Origin: JBGTKH01 sp041744735
Lineage (GTDB): Bacteria > Planctomycetota > Planctomycetia > Pirellulales > Pirellulaceae
Assembly: GCA_041744735.1 (NCBI GenBank)
Contig: JBGTKH010000087.1
Location: 1-34,036 of the forward strand
Length of the DNA: 34,036 nucleotides
Reading direction: 5' to 3'
Part shown: piece after piece, positions 27,089 through 34,036 of the stretch
Position numbering within the stretch: position 1 is the first letter of the stretch
How the letters are laid out: each line of letters opens with the position of its first letter
Notes under the pieces: model-generated
What the model saw: the letters and a program-made list of their open reading frames with translations, nothing else
Databases searched by the model: none
Told to the model about the DNA's origin: nothing
Translations under genes and position numbers: made by a program

Positions 27089-27189
27089 CCGAAGTCACCA
27101 GACTTTGGCCGGACTTTGTGAAAGCCAAACTCTGGCGAGTTCGGCTACATCCTTCCGTGAAAGCCAAACTCTGGCGAGTTCGGCTACAT
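27085..27189. repeat. GTAGCCGAAGTC-type repeats after the giant gene
   Basis: An inverted unit starts at 27085 with GTAGCCGAAGTCACC and includes the TAG stop codon of the giant gene (27086-27088). Two exact 33-base direct copies follow at 27118-27150 and 27157-27189, beginning GTGAAAGCCAAACTC, with a period of 39 bases. The direct copies are near reverse complements of the first unit, so the region can fold into a hairpin between the convergent genes. It may serve as a bidirectional transcription barrier. Confidence 0.85.
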
Positions 27190-27240
27190 TCAGTTCGGCG
27201 TTGACGGAGAACGAGTTGAGTCGCGGTTCAGTTAGACGAC

Positions 27241-27756
27241 TTAGTTCTTCACCTTCTTGGGCGAGAGTTCCCAGGCCGCCGCGTCTTTCATCGCGGGGAG
27301 CAGGCTGGGCAGCGAGGCATGCAGCGGGGTTTCGAGTGTGGCATCCAGTTCGCCGACGAGCTTGTTAAGTGCTGGGGTATCGGTGGCGAATCCGCTTTCG
27401 CACTTGAAGGCCACGACGGGCGGGCGGGTCATCCATTGGATGAAGTGTTCGGCGACGCGCTGCGTGAGCCGGCCGTTGTCTTGTTCCAAAAGTTCGTCGA
27501 AGAGAAATACAATTTGACAGGGCTTCTTCTGTTTGGCCCACAGGCGGTCGCAGCCGCGCTGCAAGACGCCGCTAAAGCGATGCCGCAGAAAGCTGACCTG
27601 TTCGTCGAACGGCAACTCCAGGTAGTGCTCCAGGTCGCCCTCTTCACTGCACAACAGCGGCAGCGCAGTGCCATCCAGATTGACGCCGGCCACGAACCAC
27701 CGCAGCCGCGCCGTCTCGACGAGCACGATCAGCAGCACTGGTTCTTTGGTTTCCAT
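27241..27756 (-). CDS. Protein of unknown function at the end of the signalling cluster
   Basis: The 171-residue protein begins METKEPVLLIVLVETARLRW and continues with LDGTALPLLCSEEGDLEHYL, CQIVFLFDELLEQDNGRLTQ and a Lys-rich end. It alternates strand-like and helical segments and looks globular and soluble, without a signal peptide. I do not recognise the family. It starts 2 bases after the stop of the receiver-only regulator, so the two are co-translated, and it could be the partner or output of that regulator. Confidence 0.7.
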   Translation of the reverse strand: METKEPVLLIVLVETARLRWFVAGVNLDGTALPLLCSEEGDLEHYLELPFDEQVSFLRHRFSGVLQRGCDRLWAKQKKPCQIVFLFDELLEQDNGRLTQRVAEHFIQWMTRPPVVAFKCESGFATDTPALNKLVGELDATLETPLHASLPSLLPAMKDAAAWELSPKKVKN

Positions 27757-27758
27757 GA

Positions 27759-28340
27759 TTACTGCTTGGTCGTGTTCTCTTCCACCACTCGGCCGAGCCG
27801 TTCCAACAGCGAGTGGCTGGACTTGGCCAGCGATTCGACTTCGGGCCGGCCGGCGTCGTTGAGCGTGCCGTATTGCTGTTCGAGCAGACCTTTGAGCAGG
27901 CCCGTGGCTTGCGGCAGGTACGATTGCAATTCGGCGAGCAATTGTTGCCGCGCGATACAGCGTTCGTACTGTGCCGCGGCGCCGCGCAGCACTTCAATGA
28001 TCTCGTCGGGGTCCCAGGGTTTTGTCAGATAGCGATAGATGCCGCCTTGATTCACGGCGTCGACCACGGCCTTGATGTCGGCGTAGCCAGTGAACACGAT
28101 GCGGATCGCTTCGGGACATTCGGCGCGGGAGCGATGCAGCAGTTCGACACCGGTCATTTCCGGCATCCGCTGATCGGTCATGATCACGTGGACCGAGCGC
28201 TGCTTGAGAATCTCCAGAGCCTGTGCACCGCCTTCGGCCGTGAGCACTTCAAAGTCGCGGCGCAGCAAACCGCGCAGCGAATACAGAATCTCCGGCTCGT
28301 CGTCCACTACTAAGATCGGATGTTTTACTTGCGCGGCCAT
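27759..28340 (-). CDS. Response regulator: receiver domain with helical C-terminal extension
   Basis: The 193-residue protein has a receiver domain in residues 6-125: the acidic pair in VVDDEP (Asp13, Asp14), the phosphate acceptor Asp56 in MTDQRMPEMTG, Thr in FTGYAD, and Lys in LTKPW. The TDQRMP and YRYLTKPW wording resembles RpfG-type receivers. Instead of an HD-GYP or DNA-binding output, the last 65 residues are helical (LLAELQSYLPQATGLLKGLL and following). Its likely role is signalling to another protein, perhaps the unknown protein encoded next to it. The kinase encoded upstream at 28481-29710 is a plausible partner. Confidence 0.9.
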   Translation of the reverse strand: MAAQVKHPILVVDDEPEILYSLRGLLRRDFEVLTAEGGAQALEILKQRSVHVIMTDQRMPEMTGVELLHRSRAECPEAIRIVFTGYADIKAVVDAVNQGGIYRYLTKPWDPDEIIEVLRGAAAQYERCIARQQLLAELQSYLPQATGLLKGLLEQQYGTLNDAGRPEVESLAKSSHSLLERLGRVVEENTTKQ

Positions 28341-28389
28341 CGGTTGTTCTCGCGATCATTCGGACCATCGTTGCCAATGGAACAACGTC

Positions 28390-28466
28390 GTTTAAAGGCC
28401 AGCCGAAGGCGGCAGCGGCGCGATACGGTCGCCTCTGATGCAGTCGCCTTCGGCTGGCCGTTAAAC
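28390..28466. repeat. Inverted repeat between receiver-kinase and regulator genes
   Basis: Arms of 24 bases beginning GTTTAAAGGCCAGCCGAAGG are inverted with two mismatches around a loop of about 29 bases. The element lies in the 140-base gap between the two minus-strand genes, nearer the stop of the kinase gene (14 bases away). Confidence 0.85.
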
Positions 28467-28480
28467 AATGTACTCTAGTT

Positions 28481-29710
28481 TCATTTGTTATCGGTTTTAA
28501 GCGGCGGTTGCAGCGGCAGACGCACGCGAAACGTGCTGCCTTGGCCGACCGTGCTATCAACTTCGATCGACCCGCCGTGGTCGCGGACGATGCCGTAGGC
28601 AATCGACAGTCCCAGGCCGATGCCTTGGCCGACCGGTTTCGTCGTGAAAAACGGCTCGAAGATTTTCGGCAGATGTTCGGCGCTGATGCCGCAGCCGCGA
28701 TCTTCGATTTCGATCGTAACCGCGTCCGAGCCCGCGGCCGTGCGGACCTGCACACCTCCACCCTCGTCGCTGGCCTGCATGGCATTCAACAGGATGTTCA
28801 GGAACACCTGATTGATCTTACCCGGATGACACAGCACAGGCGGCAGCGGTTGGAAATGGGTCGCCAAGTTGAGCCGTTGCTGGCCGATTTCGTGTCGCAG
28901 CATCTCGATCGTGGATTGCAACGCGGCGTTGAGGTCGATGGTTTTGAATTCGGCCTCGTCCAGCCGGGCGAAATCGCGCAGGTTCATCACGATGTCGCGC
29001 ACACGGCGCAGACCGTCGAGCGACATCTGAAACAGCCGCGGCAGATTCTCCTTGAGGTATGGCAGGTCGGCTTCCTGTTCCAAGCGGGCCGCATCGGCGG
29101 CCACTTCGGGCGACACGCCGGCTAAGTGATCGCGGAACTCCAGGTACTTGTCCAACACCTGCATGGCCGACGCCACGTCGCGCTGCAGCACCGCCAGGTT
29201 GTTTGTGACGTAGGCGATCGGGTTGTTGATCTCGTGAGCCATACCGGCGGCCAACTGGCCCAGGCTGGCGAGCTTTTCACTTTGCACGAGCGCCGCTTCG
29301 GCATCGCGCAGCGCACGGTTCTGCGCGGCGAGATCCTGTTCCAGCTTGATGATTCGTTCGCCCTCGCGCAAGCGGACTCGCAATTCGTCGCGGTCGAATG
29401 GCTTGGTGACAAAATCGTCCGCACCGGCATCCATGCCCTCGACTAAATCCTCTTTCTGCGATCGCGCGGTGACCAGAATCGTGTACACGTAGCCGGGCCG
29501 GTTGCTGGCCCGGATGTTGCCAATCAATTGCAGACCGTCCATCTCGGGCATGACCCAGTCGCTGATGACGATCGGGAAATCACCCTCTTGAAACAGCCGC
29601 CAGGCTTCGGCCCCGTCCTTGGCGACCGTCACCTCGTGACCCCACTTCTCCAGATAACTCTGAAGCAGGCGCCGCGAGAGCGGATCGTCGTCAGCGACTA
29701 AGACCTTCAT
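28481..29710 (-). CDS. Receiver-histidine kinase
   Basis: The 409-residue soluble protein has a receiver domain first (residues 1-115; Asp7-Asp9, phosphate acceptor Asp51 in VISDWVMPEMDG, Lys103 in VTKPF). A short coiled linker follows, then the histidine-kinase core. The phosphorylated His159 lies in LAAGMAHEINNPIAYVTNNL, and the ATPase part has NILLNAMQASDEGG, DRGCGISAEHLPKIFEPFFT and GIGLGLSIAYGIV. No sensor or membrane segment is present, so input comes through its receiver. It probably receives phosphate from the larger hybrid kinase or another kinase and acts on the downstream regulator. Confidence 0.92.
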   Translation of the reverse strand: MKVLVADDDPLSRRLLQSYLEKWGHEVTVAKDGAEAWRLFQEGDFPIVISDWVMPEMDGLQLIGNIRASNRPGYVYTILVTARSQKEDLVEGMDAGADDFVTKPFDRDELRVRLREGERIIKLEQDLAAQNRALRDAEAALVQSEKLASLGQLAAGMAHEINNPIAYVTNNLAVLQRDVASAMQVLDKYLEFRDHLAGVSPEVAADAARLEQEADLPYLKENLPRLFQMSLDGLRRVRDIVMNLRDFARLDEAEFKTIDLNAALQSTIEMLRHEIGQQRLNLATHFQPLPPVLCHPGKINQVFLNILLNAMQASDEGGGVQVRTAAGSDAVTIEIEDRGCGISAEHLPKIFEPFFTTKPVGQGIGLGLSIAYGIVRDHGGSIEVDSTVGQGSTFRVRLPLQPPLKTDNK

Positions 29711-29729
29711 CGGCCGATGTCCCTATGTG

Positions 29730-29789
29730 TGTAGGACGGATTGCCAATCCGTCCATGATAGGCCGGACGGATTGGCAATCCGTCCTACA
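29730..29789. repeat. Nested perfect inverted repeat
   Basis: Two exact 25-base arms (starting TGTAGGACGGATTGCC) are inverted around a 10-base loop. Within each arm GGACGGATTG and CAATCCGTCC form a second, near-perfect palindrome, so each half can also fold alone. It fills the gap between the CorA stop and the receiver-kinase start on the minus strand. Confidence 0.92.
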
Positions 29790-29796
29790 TTTCATC

Positions 29797-30825
29797 TCAC
29801 AACCATTTTAACTTCCATGCGACCCCTAACGCCACCGCCACCAGACCGATCGCGCCGCCCAGCACGACCCAGAATCCCCATATCGTATCGCCCAGTGGAA
29901 CGGGCGTGAAGTTCATTCCCCAGGCGCCGAACACCGAGCCCACGATCGCCACGCAGATGGTAATCACGGTCAACGACTTCATCGTCCTGTTTAGCCGGTT
30001 CGAGATCACCGTCAAGTACGCTTCCAACGCGCCGGTGACCATGTCGCGTTCGATGTCCAGCACGTCCAGAATTCGCAAAATGTGATCGTACACGTCTTGA
30101 AAATAGACGCGCGTATTGGCCGAGAAGAACGGATGGTCGCGGCGCAGAAACACGTGGAAAATCTCGCGCATCGGATACAAGATGCGCCGCAGTTTGACCA
30201 GCGTGCGTTTCAGGCGGAGCAGCCCTTGCACGTCCTGCTGGCGAAAGGCCGTGAACATCTCGATTTCTGTTTCGTCCATCTGGTCTTCGATGCTGTCGAT
30301 GATCGGAAAGTAGGCGTCGATGATCGCGTCCATGACCGTGTAGACCAGAAAGCCCACGCCCTCGCGCAGCATGGCACCGCCGCGTGTCCAGCGGGCCGCG
30401 GCTTCCTCCATTGCCGGCAGGCGGCCGCGATGCACCGACACCAGATAATTTCGCCCAATGAACAGATCGACTTCGACTGTTTCCAGGTTGCGCGGGTCGG
30501 GGCCGGGAATCACGCAATAGGTGACCACGAACAGATAGCCCTTGTACTCGTCGACCTTGGGGCGCTGTTGACCACGCGACACGTCTTCCAAAGCCAGCGG
30601 ATGAAAGCCGAATTCTTCCAGCAGCATCGAGATCTCTTCCTGGCCGGGGTCCTGCACGTCCATCCACACCAGGTTGTCGGCGTCGCGAATGTAGTCGTGG
30701 ATGTCGGCCGTCTCGACGCCCCGTTCCAAACTTACGCCGCCCATGCAGGCCACGGTCTTCACCTTCGGCGCGTCGGGTGGATGAGCGGTCACTGCAGCGG
30801 CGCTTTCAGGACGATGCTCGTTCAT
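29797..30825 (-). CDS. corA: CorA-family divalent metal ion transporter
   Basis: The ATG at 30825 gives 342 residues. The long soluble N-terminal part (for example VWMDVQDPGQEEISMLLEEF and PKVDEYKGYLFVVTY) leads to a long helix and two C-terminal membrane helices. The first ends with the family's signature GMN in FGAWGMNFTPVPLGD. CorA channels take up magnesium or cobalt as pentamers. The frame stays open upstream, and an ATG at 30900 would add 25 residues that do not look conserved. It lies between two kinase genes on the same strand, perhaps in one transcript. Confidence 0.9.
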   Translation of the reverse strand: MNEHRPESAAAVTAHPPDAPKVKTVACMGGVSLERGVETADIHDYIRDADNLVWMDVQDPGQEEISMLLEEFGFHPLALEDVSRGQQRPKVDEYKGYLFVVTYCVIPGPDPRNLETVEVDLFIGRNYLVSVHRGRLPAMEEAAARWTRGGAMLREGVGFLVYTVMDAIIDAYFPIIDSIEDQMDETEIEMFTAFRQQDVQGLLRLKRTLVKLRRILYPMREIFHVFLRRDHPFFSANTRVYFQDVYDHILRILDVLDIERDMVTGALEAYLTVISNRLNRTMKSLTVITICVAIVGSVFGAWGMNFTPVPLGDTIWGFWVVLGGAIGLVAVALGVAWKLKWL

Positions 30826-30940
30826 ACGGAACAGAGACCATTTCAAAAGCCAAATCAGACGAAACTGCGTTCGCCAGAACGCGGATCTTTCCGTATTCAT
30901 CCGCACTCTGGCGAGTGCAGCGACGGTCTTGAAACGCGCT

Positions 30941-33807
<2,867 letters not shown>

Positions 33808-33811
<4 letters not shown>

Positions 33812-34036
33812 CGGTTCTCTCCTGTTACGGATTGATGAATGCGAGTGATTTGCACCGGCCGCGTCAGGTTTGGCGGATAAGGTCCTTTGCGCACCGACCA
33901 GTGTTGGTCGGTCACCTGGATTTTCCACAGCGGAATGCAAGCCATCTTGTACGGGTGAAACACAACTTCCTTGTTGACCGCGAACACCTTGTTCGGCGTC
34001 GGCACGAACAGCATGTAGGCCTCGTCGTACGCGCGG
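33808..34036 (-). CDS. C-terminal end of an unidentified gene, cut by window edge
   Basis: About 75 residues are visible, reading AYMLFVPTPNKVFAVNKEVV, then FHPYKMACIPLWKIQVTDQH and a tail ending TGENR. The gene continues beyond the window. Its stop overlaps the start of the hybrid kinase, so it is co-translated with that kinase and may be its sensor partner, such as a substrate-binding-like protein. The family is not recognised from this fragment. Confidence 0.7.

Overview
The window looks like part of a planctomycete chromosome, probably from the Pirellulales. I infer this from the gene families, not from a database search. The main clues are a giant exported protein with an N-terminal VEERIVLNG motif (the planctomycete LEPR-type signature) and a C-terminal dockerin-like pair of calcium loops, a Tat-exported Gfo/Idh/MocA oxidoreductase beside a DoxX-like protein, an ECF sigma factor near Hanks-type Ser/Thr kinases, and many intergenic palindromes. 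No rRNA, tRNA or CRISPR array was seen.

Layout. 1-653: a small antitoxin-like gene and a PIN-domain toxin. 671-5048 (minus): DoxX-like membrane protein, Gfo/Idh oxidoreductase, ECF sigma factor and a sugar-phosphate isomerase/epimerase-like TIM barrel. 5278-9931 (plus): a 2-hydroxyacid dehydrogenase, an atypical soluble Ser/Thr kinase, a toxin-antitoxin pair whose toxin looks broken, and a membrane-anchored Ser/Thr kinase. 9932-10433: non-coding, with an IS21-type relic and stacked hairpins. 10434-15204 (plus): a DevBCA-like exporter made of a membrane-fusion protein, two different permeases, and an ATPase fused to a cyclic-nucleotide-binding domain. A TolC-like lipoprotein gene converges on it from 16598. 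16599-18472: repeats, a decayed tandem array of XRE regulators, one intact XRE gene and two small unknown genes. 18713-27088 (plus): the 2791-residue surface or secreted protein. 27241-34036 (minus): a signalling block with an unknown protein, a receiver-only regulator, a receiver-histidine kinase, a CorA-type metal channel, a large hybrid kinase with two receivers and an HPt domain, and the 3' end of an unknown gene.

How the parts may work together. The exporter genes and the TolC-like gene together could form a complete envelope-spanning export system, with the ATPase perhaps gated by a cyclic nucleotide. The minus-strand kinases and receivers could form a phosphorelay; none of the receivers here carries a DNA-binding output domain.

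The most notable non-coding signals are two copies of a 94-bp palindromic element with a paired A-to-G change in both arms, several unrelated intergenic palindromes placed at gene ends, a row of degraded XRE paralogs beside an intact copy that has a near-perfect palindrome upstream, and a heptamer tandem repeat in front of the second permease.
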